Of a stretch of DNA of 64,000 nucleotides, positions 32,265 through 44,068 are shown in pieces. The stretch comes from Azolla caroliniana (taxonomy: Eukaryota > Polypodiophyta). The notes under the pieces were generated by a model that was given only the letters and a program-made list of their open reading frames with translations, was not told where the DNA came from and did no database searches. The stretch covers positions 11,780,001-11,844,000 of the forward strand of contig JBHGNT010000015.1 of the NCBI GenBank assembly GCA_043228905.1, given 5' to 3'. Within the stretch, counting starts at the first letter, position 1. Each line of letters opens with the position of its first letter. Made by a program: the position numbers and the translations under genes.

Positions 32265-32405
32265 TCAGCTTACCAAAGTTGGTTCATAAACATGAAATCC
32301 ATAATCGATGAACTTCTTCTTAAGTAATATTGTTGCCCTACCAGCATCCATGTCACCAAGTAATGTTGATGCCATGCCAAAGCCCATAGCACCAATTCCA
32401 TCGTA
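32265..32405 (-). pseudogene. Exon-like fragment of a 6PGDH-type dehydrogenase domain
   Basis: The minus strand encodes a GIGAMGFGMAS dinucleotide-binding motif and then FIDYGFHVYEPTL, followed at once by a good splice donor (GTAAGC at 32275-32270). This resembles the NAD-binding domain of the plant ketose-bisphosphate-aldolase-class-II-like protein, which has GLGAMGFGMA and DVYKPTL. A ten-residue insert (GDMDAGRATI) separates the two parts. No neighbouring exons are found; Gypsy-C inserted 120 bp downstream. Most likely a gene remnant. Confidence 0.4.
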
Positions 32406-32489
32406 TTCAACATGTAGTGATATGTCTTCTTTCACAATGATTCCTTGATCGCTTCTGCATGTAAGAGTTCGCCATATCCAGATGAACCT

Positions 32490-33187
32490 ACCAGATGAAA
32501 ATATTGGTTCTCTACTACAATCCAATCTCCTCAAATCCTCATGAAAATTTGCTTCTGCCTCCGCCACCATATTCGCTCATCGTTGTATAAACTAAAAACT
32601 AAATAATTGTGCTTCAAAATATTTCCACATTAGCCATCTCGCCATTTTCCATGAAATTCTTGTATAGTTAACAAAGAAAATGAATCAGTTGTCCTCATCC
32701 ACTCATGACATTTTGCTTTAACCCTCGACAACATCCTCACTCATCCTTTCAAAAATAAATCGGCTTCCGTTTCCACAACATCCATCTTGCCAGTCATCAC
32801 CCGAGTCCCATATCTCTCAATTTTCAGCAATTTCCTATACATTCACAAAACAGAATTAATCCAGTCTTCTCAAACCCTCATTTTCTACTACAAACATCTT
32901 GCCATTCATCGCCCGAGTCCTGTACCTACAAAAACCAGAATGAATCCACTCTCTTGAAACCCTCATGAAACCTTGCTTCTACCTCCGCCACCATCTTCAC
33001 TCATCGTTTCAAAATTAAATAAGCTTCAATTTCCACTACAACCATCTTGTCATTCATTGCCCGAGTCCTATACGTACAAAAACCAGAATGAATCCACTCT
33101 CCTCAAACCCTCATGAGACCTTGCTTCTGCCTCTGCCACCATCTTCACTCATCCTTTTCAAAATTAAATCAACTTCATTTTCCACTA
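32490..33187. repeat. ~148-bp degenerate tandem repeat array
   Basis: Units carrying CATCTTGCCATTCATCGCCC and CCTTGCTTCTGCCTCCGCC start near 32783, 32895, 33043 and 33190. The two best units are 148-149 bp apart. Copia-A inserted in the last unit; the array resumes at 38534-38640. A divergent inverted copy seems to lie at 40330-40620. Confidence 0.7.
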
Positions 33188-33192
33188 CAACC

Positions 33193-33803
33193 TGTCGGGA
33201 ATCAACGCTTCGATTCACCTTCTTCCTTTCGGCCACAACCGAGTAATCGCGGATCAATGCAGCAGAAAATAGAAACCAAAAGAGAGAAACACACGAGTAC
33301 ACAGGGATTAACGTGGAAAACCCTAGATGGGAAAAAACCACGGGAGTACAAGACTCCAAACAACACTATACAAGAGAAGTATACAATCACGAGCTCCAAG
33401 GCGACGACCTTGAGCTCGCTGTCCTCGCCACAGGCGGCGGAAATACACAGAGGCGTCGTCCTCTTCCTCTCTCGCGCTCTATCTCTCACTCTGTCTCACG
33501 GCTGCTCCCTCTTCACTCCTCTTGAGTGGAAAAACAGAAAAATGATAAGCAACAACAACACTGTTTGCCCTAAGTCATATTTATACTTATATGACTTTGG
33601 GCTATTTACAACTGTAGCCTCAGGGGCCCATAGCGAACATATTCACGGATATGTCCCTGCATCCGGATCGCTCTCCGGGTACATTCGTCATCCGGTACCG
33701 AAACCGGGGTCTTCGTCATCCGGATCCGAAACCGAAACCGGGCTTGTCGGCATTCATCTCCGATATCCGACCATCCCATGAAGAAGGGACCGTAATCCCA
33801 ACA
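33193..33803 (-). repeat. 3' LTR of Copia-A
   Basis: 611 bp, from TGTCGGGAATC to ATCCCAACA on the plus strand; identical to the right LTR except at 33666. Confidence 0.95.
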
Positions 33804-33815
33804 AACTCCCCCTTC
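33804..33815 (-). other. Polypurine tract of Copia-A
   Basis: The minus strand reads GAAGGGGGAGTT immediately before the 3' LTR, the RNase H-resistant primer for plus-strand synthesis. It overlaps the stop codon of the polyprotein by two bases. Confidence 0.85.
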
Positions 33816-36800
33816 ACTTCGGCATGGGATGTCTCTCCAATCCGATCCTCTTCCGGCATGCTTCCAGCTTGTCGGGTGTGAGGACCTTGGTCAGCATATC
33901 CGACCCGTTCTCGTCCGTGTGGATCTTTGTCAGCACGAACTCCTTGTCTTCTATCCTTTCCCGGATCCAGTGATATCTTCGCTGGATGTGCTTCGTCCGG
34001 GAGTGATAGGCCGCGTTCTTCGCAAGGTGGATTGCACTCTGACTGTCGCAGTAGAGTCGGTACTCCTCCTGTCGGATACCGAGCTCTCTAATGAAGTCCT
34101 TCATCCATATTATTTCCTTGCCGGCTTCAACAGCCGCCATGTACTCCGCCTCCGTGGTTGACAGCGCAACCGTCTTCTGCAGCCTCGACTGCCATGAAAC
34201 AGCTCCCCCTGCATACGTCATCACATACCCTGATGTGGACCGGCTGGTATCTGCATCAGCCGACATATCCGAATCGGTAAAGCCGTCGAGTTCGGGCTTT
34301 CCGGAGCCGAATCGGAGGCACACGTTTGCCGTGCCCTTCAGGTATCGGAGTATCCACTTGGCCGCGTTCCAATGCTCTTTGCCGGGATTGCTCATGTACT
34401 GGCTCACCACTCCGACTGCATATCCGATGTCCGGTCTCGTACACACCATGGCGTACATCAAGCTCCCGACGGCTGAGGCATACGGCACTTTCATCATATC
34501 CTCCTTTTCAGCCTTTGTCTTGGGACTTTGCTTGCTGGACAGCTTGCAGTTTGTCGGGAGGGTCGATCCGACCGGTCTTGCTTCCGACATGTTGAACCGG
34601 TGAAGCACCTTCGTCACGTACTTCTCCTGTGACAGCCACAACTGCTTCTTGCTCCGGTCCCGGATGATGTGCATCCCTAGTATTTGTCTCGCCGGACCCA
34701 GGTCCTTCATTGAGAAGGTTCGGTGAAGAGCCTTCTTCAGCATCCGGATCTTGACCTGGTCCCGTCCGACGATCAACATGTCGTCCACGTACAGGAGGAG
34801 TATTAGAAAGTCTCCTCCTTCGAACTTCTTCACAAACACGCAGTGGTCGGACTGCGTTTTGAGGTACCCTTCGTCGGTCATGAAGGAGTCGAACTTCCGG
34901 TACCATTGCCGGGGAGCCTGCTTCAGTCCGTAAAGGCTCTTCTTCAACCGGCATACCAGGTGCTCCTTCCCTTTCTTCTCGAATCCTTCCGGTTGCTGCA
35001 TGTAGATCTCTTCATCGAGGTCACCGTGAAGGAATGCCGTCTTCACGTCCATCTGTTCTACCTCGAGGTCCATGCTTGCCGCTATGCTCAGCACCGTCCG
35101 GATGGAAGTCATCTTCACTACCGGGGCAAATATCTCGTCGAAGTCGACGCCCTTCTTCTGCTGAAACCCCTTCACCACGATCCTGGCTTTGTATCTCGGG
35201 GGGTTTCCGGCATCTCCCGGTTTCAGCTTGAACACCCACTTGTTTCGAAGTGCCCGCTTTCCTTTCGGCAACTCCACAAGTTCATATGTGTGGTTCTCGT
35301 GCAGGGAATCCATTTCGTCCTGCATGGCACTCAACCACCTGCGGCTCTGGGTGTCATGTTTTGCTTCTTCAAAGCTCTCCGGCTCCCCCTCGTCGGTTAG
35401 CAGCACGTGCTCTGGTTCCGGAAATCTCCGGGGGGCCCTTCTCTCTCTTAGAGGATATCTCCGTTCCGGAGCTTCGGTAACCGGTTCTTCCGATTCTTCT
35501 TCATCCGAATCCATTTCGGGATCGGGGCCGGTTCCGGTATCGTTTTCATCTTCTTCGGCCGGTTCTGTTTCTTCACCGTCTTCGGCCGGATCCTCGAGTG
35601 CTAACCGGTCCCTTGCCGGTCGGGACTGCTCCTTGTAGAGTTGATCCTCACCGGTCGACTTGGAGCTCTTCACCTTCTTCTCCGACTCCCAGTCGGCGAG
35701 TGTCTTGTCCTCCATGAAGATGATGTCTCGACTCCTGAATATCTTCTTGTCGACCGGGTCCCATACTCGGTAGCCGAACTCGTCATCGCCGTAACCGAGG
35801 AATATGCATGGCCGGGTCTTTGGATCTAGCTTTCCTCTCCGGTCCTTTGCCACATGCACGTATGCGAGACACCCGAACACCTTCAGATGCCGGTAGGACA
35901 CTTCCTTACCGGTCCACACTTTCTGCGGCGTGTCTCCGTCCAAAGGTACTGAGGGTGATCTGTTTATCACGTATGTCGACGTCGACATTGCCTCAGCCCA
36001 AAACCCCTTGGGTAATTTCGCATGCGCCAGCATACTCCGGACCCGCTCCATTATGGTCCGGTTCATCCTCTCAGCCAGCCCGTTCAGTTCCGGCGTCTTC
36101 GGCACAGTAAACTCGAGTCGGATTCCCTTCGAGCGACAGTACTCCTGGAACTGCCCCCGGTATTCCCCTCCGTTATCCGCTCGTATCGCTTTCAGCTTCT
36201 TGCCGGATTCCCTTTCCACTCTCGCGTGGAGTTCTTTGAAGACGCACAACGCTTGGTCCTTTGTCTTCAACGGTGCCGTCCACAGCTTCCGGCTGTGATC
36301 ATCAATGAATGTTACGAAGTACTGGGCTCCACCATGTGACTTCGTTTCTACCTGACACACATCAGTGTGCACCAACTCCAATGGTGCGCTCCGTCTCGTC
36401 GGTGGCCTTGAGTGGAAGGAGATTCGGTTCTGCTTACCGGCCAGGCAATCGGTGCACTTCTCCAGGTGCACATGCTTCACTGGGATAAGGTTGTCTTCTG
36501 CAAGCCTCTTCATCCCCTTCTCACTCATGTGGCACAGTCTCTTGTGCCACAGCTCACCGGCAGTGTCGGCTGCCACATTCAGTTCTTCCGGACATAACCG
36601 GGCATTCATCAGGTACAGTGTGTTGACTTTCCGGGCCCGAGCCACTATCAGGCTCCCCTTGCTGAACTTCATTACGCCGTTCCGGATGCTACCTGTGTAG
36701 CCTTCATCGTCTAGCCTCTCGGCCAAAATCAGGTTCAATCGAACCTCCGGAACGTGTCGGACATCCTTCAGCAGCATTTTGCATCCGGTCGGGGTTGTCA

Positions 36801-37887
36801 ACCACACGTCTCCTATGCCGGAAATCCGGCACGTACCTTCATTTCCCATCCGAACACAGCCATGCTCACCGGCTGTGTAGGATGAGAAGTATCTTCTCTC
36901 CGGGGTCAGGTGGAACGATGCTCCGGAATCGACCACCCAGGTCGTCTCATCGCCGGCAACGTTTAGCTCACCTTCTTCGGTGATGAGCATGATTTCTTCC
37001 TCACTTGCCGCGAGTGCCGTTGTTCCTTTCCGGTCCTGTCCTCGCCGATCCGAACCATTCCGGTCCGTGGCTCCCCGGTATGCACCGTTTCTCTCCGGTG
37101 ACTTCTTCGAATCGGTGTTGTCGGTTCCATTGTCTTTTCGGTAATGCCGACAATTCTTTCGGAAGTGCCCCGGCTTCCCACAGTGGAAGCATGTGGGCCT
37201 TCCTCTTGACTGCGACCGGGTCCCCGACTTCTCCCGTCTTTGCGGACTCCGGTTCCATTGTCTTCCCCGATCCGATTCGGTAAACAACATCTTCGGGTCG
37301 GAGGCCGGTTCCTTATCTCTCCGACGCGCTTCTTCATTCAAAATACTTGTCTTTACCGTTTGTAAGGACAAGTTATCTTCGGTGCAGGAGGTGCTGAGAG
37401 TCACCACCAAGTTCTCCCAGCTTTCCGGCAATGTACACATCAGGATGATGGCTTGCATTGCATCCTCCAACGGGAACTTGATCGCCGCAAGCTGATTCAC
37501 GAATCCCATGAACGTGCTTACGTGTTCCACCATACTCTCGCCGTCCCGGTACTTGAGGTTCACTATCTTCCTCATCAGGGAGGTCCGGTTCAACGCATTC
37601 TTCCTCTCGTAGAGGCCCGACAGCTTCTTCCACATCTCATATGCGTTGGTGTCGTTCGCCACATGTTGTAGGACGCTTACATCGACATATTGTCGGATCG
37701 TCGCTACGGCTTTCCGGTTCAGGAGCTTCCACTCCGACTCAAGTACCCCCTTCGGTATTTCCGACCTGTCAATCGGTTCGTACAGGTCCCGAACAATCAG
37801 AAGATCCTCCATCTTGATCTTCCAGTCGGCGTAATTCTACGCATTCAGCACCATCATCCCCGGCTGCCCGCTGCCGCCGCCTTCCAT
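33814..37887 (-). pseudogene. Copia-A gag-pol polyprotein (one premature stop)
   Basis: The natural ATG is at 37885-37887; codon 17 is TAG (37837-37839), after which 1332 codons are open from an internal ATG at 37812. Counting from that ATG: gag at 1-200, a CCHC knuckle CFHCGKPGHFRKNC at 208-221, protease DSGAS at 295-299, integrase zinc motif near 425-460 (ELWHKRLCH, CTDCLAGK) and catalytic Asp, Asp and Glu (LVHTDVCQ, IRADNGGEY, LNGLAERMNRT). RT follows with TAFLHGDLDEEIYM and LLLYVDDMLIVG, then RNase H with STTEAEYMA. All expected domains are present. Translation could restart at the internal ATG, losing ~25 gag residues. Confidence 0.92.
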
Positions 37888-37902
37888 TTTCTGCAGCAGT
37901 TC

Positions 37903-37914
37903 GCTCTGATACCA
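37903..37914 (-). other. Initiator-Met primer-binding site of Copia-A
   Basis: TGGTATCAGAGC on the minus strand, three bases inside the 5' LTR; matches the plant initiator tRNA-Met 3' end. Confidence 0.93.
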
Positions 37915-37917
37915 GTT

Positions 37918-38528
37918 TGTCGGGAATCAACGCTTCGATTCACCTTCTTCCTTTCGGCCACAACCGAGTAATCGCGGATCAATGCAGCAGAAAATAGAAA
38001 CCAAAAGAGAGAAACACACGAGTACACAGGGATTAACGTGGAAAACCCTAGATGGGAAAAAACCACGGGAGTACAAGACTCCAAACAACACTATACAAGA
38101 GAAGTATACAATCACGAGCTCCAAGGCGACGACCTTGAGCTCGCTGTCCTCGCCACAGGCGGCGGAAATACACAGAGGCGTCGTCCTCTTCCTCTCTCGC
38201 GCTCTATCTCTCACTCTGTCTCACGGCTGCTCCCTCTTCACTCCTCTTGAGTGGAAAAACAGAAAAATGATAAGCAACAACAACACTGTTTGCCCTAAGT
38301 CATATTTATACTTATATGACTTTGGGCTATTTACAACTGTAGCCTCAGGGGCCCATAGCGAACATATTCACGGATATGTCCCTGCATCCGAATCGCTCTC
38401 CGGGTACATTCGTCATCCGGTACCGAAACCGGGGTCTTCGTCATCCGGATCCGAAACCGAAACCGGGCTTGTCGGCATTCATCTCCGATATCCGACCATC
38501 CCATGAAGAAGGGACCGTAATCCCAACA
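37918..38528 (-). repeat. 5' LTR of Copia-A
   Basis: 611 bp, same ends as the 3' copy. The element's promoter should lie here; a TATA-like TTATACTTATATGAC stretch is at 38307-38321 (AT-rich on both strands). Confidence 0.95.
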
Positions 38529-38533
38529 CAACC

Positions 38534-38689
38534 ATCTTGCCATTCACCGAGTCCTGTACCTACAAAAAAACTAGAATGAATCCACTCTCCTCAAACCCTC
38601 ATGAAACCTTGCTTCTGCCTCCGCCACCATCATTCTAAAAACTGAAAATAAATAATTCTGCTTCAAAAAAACTTCCACATCAACCATCT
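38534..38689. repeat. Continuation of the 148-bp repeat array
   Basis: The unit interrupted by Copia-A resumes here, with ATCTTGCCATTCACC and the CCTTGCTTCTGCCTCCGCC block, then becomes AT-rich. Confidence 0.65.
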
Positions 38690-40243
38690 CTATTAGATGG
38701 TTCTTTAATTCGGATTTTCCTTTACCTAAGTCGACTATTGGTTCTTTACCTTTCTTTAATGGAATTAGTCATGCATGGGAAAGTATTTGTCAAGCACTTG
38801 TTTTCTTGCCACCAAATGCTTATTCTCAATTCATGCATCAACCATTGTTATGGAATCCTTTATTTACTAATGAAGCTGCATGTGTTTTAGGTTTACACCC
38901 TAGGTTATCTTGGGCGGCATTGGATAATGTCCCTACACGTACGGTTGCGGAGTGGCTAAAGATTTCGGAGATTTCAACGCAGGACCAGAGGAATACGTTG
39001 TCTAATTTAACAGGGGCAAATATTATGTTGTCTCAAGTGTCCATGGTATTTCAGGTAACAATGCCAACTATGCAGTTCGATCATTTTTAGAATTGGTAGG
39101 GTATGTTTTCGACTCTTAATATACTTATAAGAGCTCGTTTATACCATCAAAATGGCAGCCTTTATTTTTATGAAGTTCTAGATAATGGTAGGTTGTTTTT
39201 ACTGGAGGAGGAGGCTCCAATTATGTCTTCTGCAAATCAATTACCAGTGCGAGTACTTGCTCGATTAGATAAAAAGATCTTTATAGATCCTAATCCCTTA
39301 ATGGCTAAATATTCATCTCATATTTGGGTTTTACAATCTAGGCCAATTGTTGATTTGCATTGGAATCCGTCTGATTATGGTTGGAAGTTGTCCAGGTTCG
39401 ACACTTTGCAAACGAAGGTCCTCCCATTCTTCACACATTTTGTGGCGTTTGGAAGGAATTTTCTTTCAAAGCAGATTGAATCAGTACCTATGGGGAAAAA
39501 ATATTGGGAGGAAGGTAATGTGTCATCCTCGCATATGTTGAAGTTCTAGAAACAATTTTGGTCACTTAAGTGTATGAATAAGGTATTACATTTTCGATGG
39601 TTGATGATTCATTATGCCTTGCCAGTAGAAGGCTTATTGAGGGGAACAATGCATGATAGATCATGTGTTTATGTGTGGGTTTGTAGTTGAGACATTGCAT
39701 CATGTTTTTTGGGAATGTGTTTTGGCCAAAAGTTTTTGGTTTCAAATTCTTAGGTTATTAGGACGTAAGCATAGGTCAGCCATTTTCACGTGGGGTGCAG
39801 TATTTTGGGGAAAGTTGGGTCAGCAAAAGGCTTTTTATCATTATCCTAATTCTTCATTGACTTTACATGTAAAATGTTTTCAAGTGTATTCTATTTCAAC
39901 CTCCGTACTGGGAATCAAGTTATTCTCACAGTGTTATGTTTGGTAGATTCTTTCCTCTTTGGCCCTATGGGTTTTGTGGAAAGCGAGGTGTTCCAAACTA
40001 TACAACGATGAACAAACTCATGTTGTGGATCAGGTTAAGAACTTTTGGGAATTATTGATACATACAGTAAAAGGTGAGTATGATAGTTATAAGGGTTATG
40101 GAAATAAAGCTAACAGGAAAAGAAGAAGAATTCCTAGAGTTTGGGCAACTATTCCTATTATGTTGGATGCAAGTGATGATGTTAACTGGAATTACGTTCC
40201 ACCTCGTTGGTTGTTTCCACCATCAACGTCGTTCATAGTGTAG
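38690..40243 (+). pseudogene. LINE remnant (3' part of the RT ORF)
   Basis: Plus-strand frames encode text typical of plant L1-type LINE ORF2 downstream of the RT palm: FFNGISHAWESICQ and NEAACVLGLHP, then the zinc-knuckle-like VVETLHHVFWECVLAKSFWFQ (the C, H, C of zf-RVT), and ALWVLWKARCSKLYND. Stops divide it into at least four frames. The endonuclease and RT core are absent, as expected of a 5'-truncated copy. No poly(A) tail or target duplication was identified. Confidence 0.65.
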
Positions 40244-40756
40244 ACAACATGACTCAAGATGGAGGTGGTTGAGGCATAGGTGACTTACTCCGTTCGTGGA
40301 AGTACATTGTTGGATTCAAGACTCAAGCGATGAATGGCAAGATAGTTTATGTGGAAAATGAAGATGATTTATTGCTGCAAGAATGAGTGAGGATGTTATT
40401 GAGGGTTGAAGAAGAATTTCTTGAGGGGATGAGGATAATTCATTCATTTTGTTTGTTGTCTATACAGGAATTTGGTGAAAATGGTGAGAGGGTTGCTATG
40501 GAAATATTTTGAAGCAAATTTAGTTATTTTAACTTTTAGAACCATGAATGAAGTTGGGGACGGAGGTATATACAAATTTTCATGACGGTTTGAGGAGTGT
40601 GTATATACAGGAAGGTGCTGAAGAGCAGAGGAATTTCTTTTTGACCTCAGGCAAATCAGGAACACAAAACTTCCCATTACGGTAGAGTAGACCGTTAGGA
40701 TTGTGGAAGTATACCTTCGAGGATGTGGTGGTGTCTGTTCTAGACTCAACTCTTGC
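40244..40756. other. Spacer with possible inverted repeat units
   Basis: No gene is seen. Parts such as CATGACGGTTTGAGGAG near 40580 resemble the reverse complement of the 148-bp array at 32.5-33.2 kb. The stretch 40609-40756 encodes traces of gypsy integrase continuing from the next feature. Confidence 0.35.
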
Positions 40757-41107
40757 CTAGTATTTTGCAAAATAACTATCATCAGGATACTCTCCTCGAA
40801 GGTGATCATAAAAATCTGATGTTATTTCAGTGAAGCTAAGCATCTTAACTTCACGGATGCGACTTAGCACATCATCGACAATGTTAATGGAACCTTTACG
40901 ATATGGTATGGAAAAATCAAAGTCTTTGATGAGATGTGCCCATTCTGCCTTACAACCTTTGAGTTCATGTTGGTCACAAAAATATTTCAAGGACTTGTTG
41001 TCTGTAGTTACCACAAAACGATTTCCATAAAGATAATGGCGCCCTGTCTTGAGCGCATGAATAACTGCAAATGAACATGGGAGTGGAGGATCTACAATGT
41101 ATCCCAC
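40757..41107 (-). pseudogene. Gypsy RNase H and linker fragment
   Basis: The minus strand encodes the RNase H C-terminus and linker: FAVIHALKTGRHYLYGNRF, VVTTDNKSLKYF, then DFDFSIPYRKGSINIVDDVL. The last is the usual bridge between RNase H and integrase. Isolated fragment without LTRs. Confidence 0.75.
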
Positions 41108-41159
41108 TCAAGTACAAAATCCTATTTAAGTCTTTAAGGTCAATACACTAACTAGATTC

Positions 41160-41438
41160 TATCTATGTAACCTCAAGCTCAACTGTGAGGTGTCTGACGT
41201 TTGCTTTGGCTTTCATCGGCTTCTGTCTGGCCTTCGGCTTTCCGAGGCCTTTCCGAGGCTGTTTCAGTTCCTCCCCCCCCAAGCCGGTGACGAAGGCTTG
41301 TACTGTGAAGTGGGCGAATGCTGACTGATTTCCCCCATCGTGGGTCACGAGCTGTCTCGGGCTCTTGTTCGGCCGCCACTTGCATCACAAAGGCATAATG
41401 ATGTGCCCTATACTTGTTGTAACCGAGCCAAGCGACGG
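41160..41438 (-). pseudogene. Copia RT N-terminal fragment
   Basis: Near 41440-41345 the minus strand encodes LGYNKYRAHHYAFVM, which corresponds to [15 protein letters not shown] before the RT of Copia-B. The rest to 41160 is GC-rich and degenerate. Element E is inserted at its right end. Confidence 0.55.
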
Positions 41439-42369
41439 TGTCGTAGTGTAATTCGCACACTACGTGAAAAATTACATTTTTGGTCTCTCCGAATATGACA
41501 TGGAGTAACCGGTGAGAATTGGAAGGAGGAACCGGTAAGGACCGAAACCGGTAAGGAGAACCGGCAAGAGCCGGATGAAGAAGGCCGGTGAGAATCGGTG
41601 AGAAACGAACGAAGAGGACCAGTAAGGAGGACCCGGTAAGGATAACCAAATGGAACTAGATGAAGGAGGAATCGGCAAGGAAGACCCGGTAAGTTGACCC
41701 GGTGAGAGCCCGATGAAGAAGGCCGGTGAGAGTCTCTCACCGGATGAAGAGACATATTTGTAAATAGAAGAAAGTATAAAAACATATATTACATGCATAG
41801 GGCAAGATTCAAACCTTGCACCTCCATGTTAATAATGTTAAGCCTTATCACTATAATAGCATATTATGAATTTTAAAGTTATACTAAACTTTATCCCATT
41901 TAAATATTCTAGATATGCATGGTACAAAAAGTTATTCATACATGCACACACAAGTTAAAAGAAAAGATGGGATAGAAAGCTAATCATGCACATGCAGTGT
42001 GCATGAAAACTAAAGTTAGAAAAAGCATATTAGAGAAAAAAGGTATGGATTGTGAAGATTCTCTCATCACTATATAAGGATGAGGAGCACAATGTAATAG
42101 GGGGTGAAAATACTTGGAAATTGGATATATTTCCGAAAACATCAACCAATTAATATATGCGTGGGATTCACGAAATAATCTATACTTGTGGGATTCACAA
42201 GTTCTTTTTAATCTCTTTCTTTCAATCTAATTACATATTCTTCTCTAAATATTGATTAATCGAATACAATACACTCGTGGGATTCACGGGATTTCTATCT
42301 CTCTTTCTAATAATCTATCCGTAACTATAAACTTGTCTCAAATTCTTCCTCTTCCTAGTCCAAAACCCC
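41439..42369 (+). repeat. 5' LTR of element E
   Basis: It starts TGTCGTAGTGTA, the reverse complement of the outer LTR end of element D, and ends CAAAACCCCA, one base before a possible primer region TGGTTCCCACCCGAC. A CCGG-rich degenerate repeat occupies about 41500-41750. The tRNA-like patch lies antisense near 41805-41865, and direct blocks CGTGGGATTCACG follow. Confidence 0.7.
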
Positions 42370-42370
42370 A

Positions 42371-43132
42371 ATGGTTCCCACCCGACTCACGCAACGATCT
42401 GGCGTCGAAAGGCATGACACAAGTGGTCAACCCGACATGAAGATGGGTGGCAAGGAGATGGAGAATCAACAAGAGGTGATGAGCATGATGATGATGATGA
42501 TTGAGCGAATGCAACAAGAGCAACGTGCGATGTCGGAGATGAAGTCCGCAGTAGAGGGGCTTGTCCAACGAAACGGGAAATTCAATGGAAATGATGTGTC
42601 ACGCTATCTACGTGACTACAAGGCGGAGATGATGCGATGTGGGATACCGGAAGGATTGCAAGTGATATCCTTCAGCCGGGTAGCCACGGATGGGTTACAA
42701 GAGGGAATCTACAAGATACGGCAACAAAACCCAACATGGGGGTCCTTTGAAGAAACTTTACGAGAGGCATATGATTACGAGAGACCGAAGGGAAGAGATC
42801 GGCGAGAGTTTGATGAATGGGTGGCCTCGGAGAAGACCCACCTAAGTGCAACACAAGCATTCCTAGAGTTCGAGCATAGTTTTGCTCGACTCTCGGAGCG
42901 GGAACAAAGATTGGTGGGGAATGTTCGTAAGATCGATTTATCGGAAAGAAAGGATGGACATCGGGATCGAACTCGAAGATGATGACGGTGCAAATGGTCT
43001 TACTCAGGATTGGGCTGACGTCGAAAGGGTATGCCGAAGACATGATAAGACGAAGATGAGAATATCATCGGCAACAACATGGCCTATCAGGGATGATCGA
43101 TTAAGGATAAACGATGTGGCTAATATGAAGGC
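42371..43132 (+). pseudogene. Element E gag-like ORF, 5' half
   Basis: It starts ATG at 42371 with VPTRLTQRSGVERHD, followed by a Met/Gln-rich helix (QQEVMSMMMMMIERMQQEQ). The gag-type domain runs through VSRYLRDYKAEMMRCGI and GSFEETLREAYDYERPKG to TQAFLEFEHSFARLSE. A frameshift near 42980 moves the reading to DWADVERVCRRHDKTK. The layout recalls the plant retrotransposon gag (Retrotrans_gag-like), but similarity is weak. The primer region overlaps the first codons. Confidence 0.6.
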
Positions 43133-43501
43133 TGTAGAAAGTAACGTGCGGAAGCAAGTATGAAGACCGAACAGAAGGAAGAAAACTCAGGTTCAATGGA
43201 GAGCTTGAGCTTACGCAGTATACTCGGGAGAGACAGAGAGAAACTCAAAAACTATATTCAACAATAATACTCAATCTGTACATAAGAAGTGCTAAGTGAG
43301 CACTTTTATACAAGTCCTAGAAGGACTGACCGAAGTACTGACAGTACTTCAATGCTCATCAAGAGCTCCTACACTAACTCCCAAATATATTCCTCACGGA
43401 ATATCTTTCCTAACGGCCTCCCGGTTTATGCACTCGGCCTAACCGATCCGGTCCTCGGCTTCTTCAGCCGATCCGGCCGATGTTGAGCTTGTCTCTCAAC
43501 A
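43133..43501 (-). repeat. 3' LTR of Copia-B
   Basis: TGTAGAAAGTAACG to GTCTCTCAACA. The adjoining CTCCCCCTCAAGCTC is the reverse complement of the polypurine tract GAGCTTGAGGGGGAG. Confidence 0.92.
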
Positions 43502-44068
43502 CTCCCCCTCAAGCTCAACTTGAGGCTCTTCGGAATCTTCACAACACCGGTTCCTCCTGGCTTCTCGCCTCGCTCGCGCTCCTCGACCTGTTCGACTCCG
43601 CGCGCTTCGACCCTTCCGGTCGGCTTGTCTGCTCATGTGGCCCTCATCAGCTCTTCTGTTGTTGCGGTGTTGACGCTTCTTCTGCTGCCTTTTCTTCCGC
43701 TTGGGCCTCGGTTGATTCAGCGTGTCTGAATCAAACATCCGAACCGACTCAGCTACCTCCGATCGGTCTTCGCTCTCGTCCGAGTTGGCTGTCTCCAACT
43801 CGTCTTCGGTCTTCTCGCCCTCGATGGCGTCATCCTCCTCATGCGTGGTTGGCTTCGGCTCTCTCCTTCGGTTGCTCCCCTTCTGTTCGCTTCCGAACTT
43901 TTCGGCGGGTCCGCCCTCGGCTTCTTCAGCCGATCCGAAGTCGAACTCGACAACCGACTCGGTGTCGCGATCTCCGCTCCTTTCCTGCTGCTTTGCTTGG
44001 TCGTTCAGGACTGTTCTCCCCCTCAAGTTTGGCACGTCGAGGTGACGCAATCCGAGCGCACTTGAGAA

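Larger units (their letters stand above)
33193..38528 (-). mobile_element. Copia-A: young, nearly intact Ty1/copia element
   Basis: Two 611-bp LTRs (33193-33803 and 37918-38528) differ at a single base (33666 G against 38391 A). The 5-bp target duplication CAACC is perfect (33188-33192 and 38529-38533). The primer site, polypurine tract and one long gag-pol frame are all in place. The only evident defect is a TAG near the start of gag. It is 5336 bp long, typical of plant copia elements. It inserted in a 148-bp tandem repeat. By LTR identity it is the most recent insertion in the window. Confidence 0.95.
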
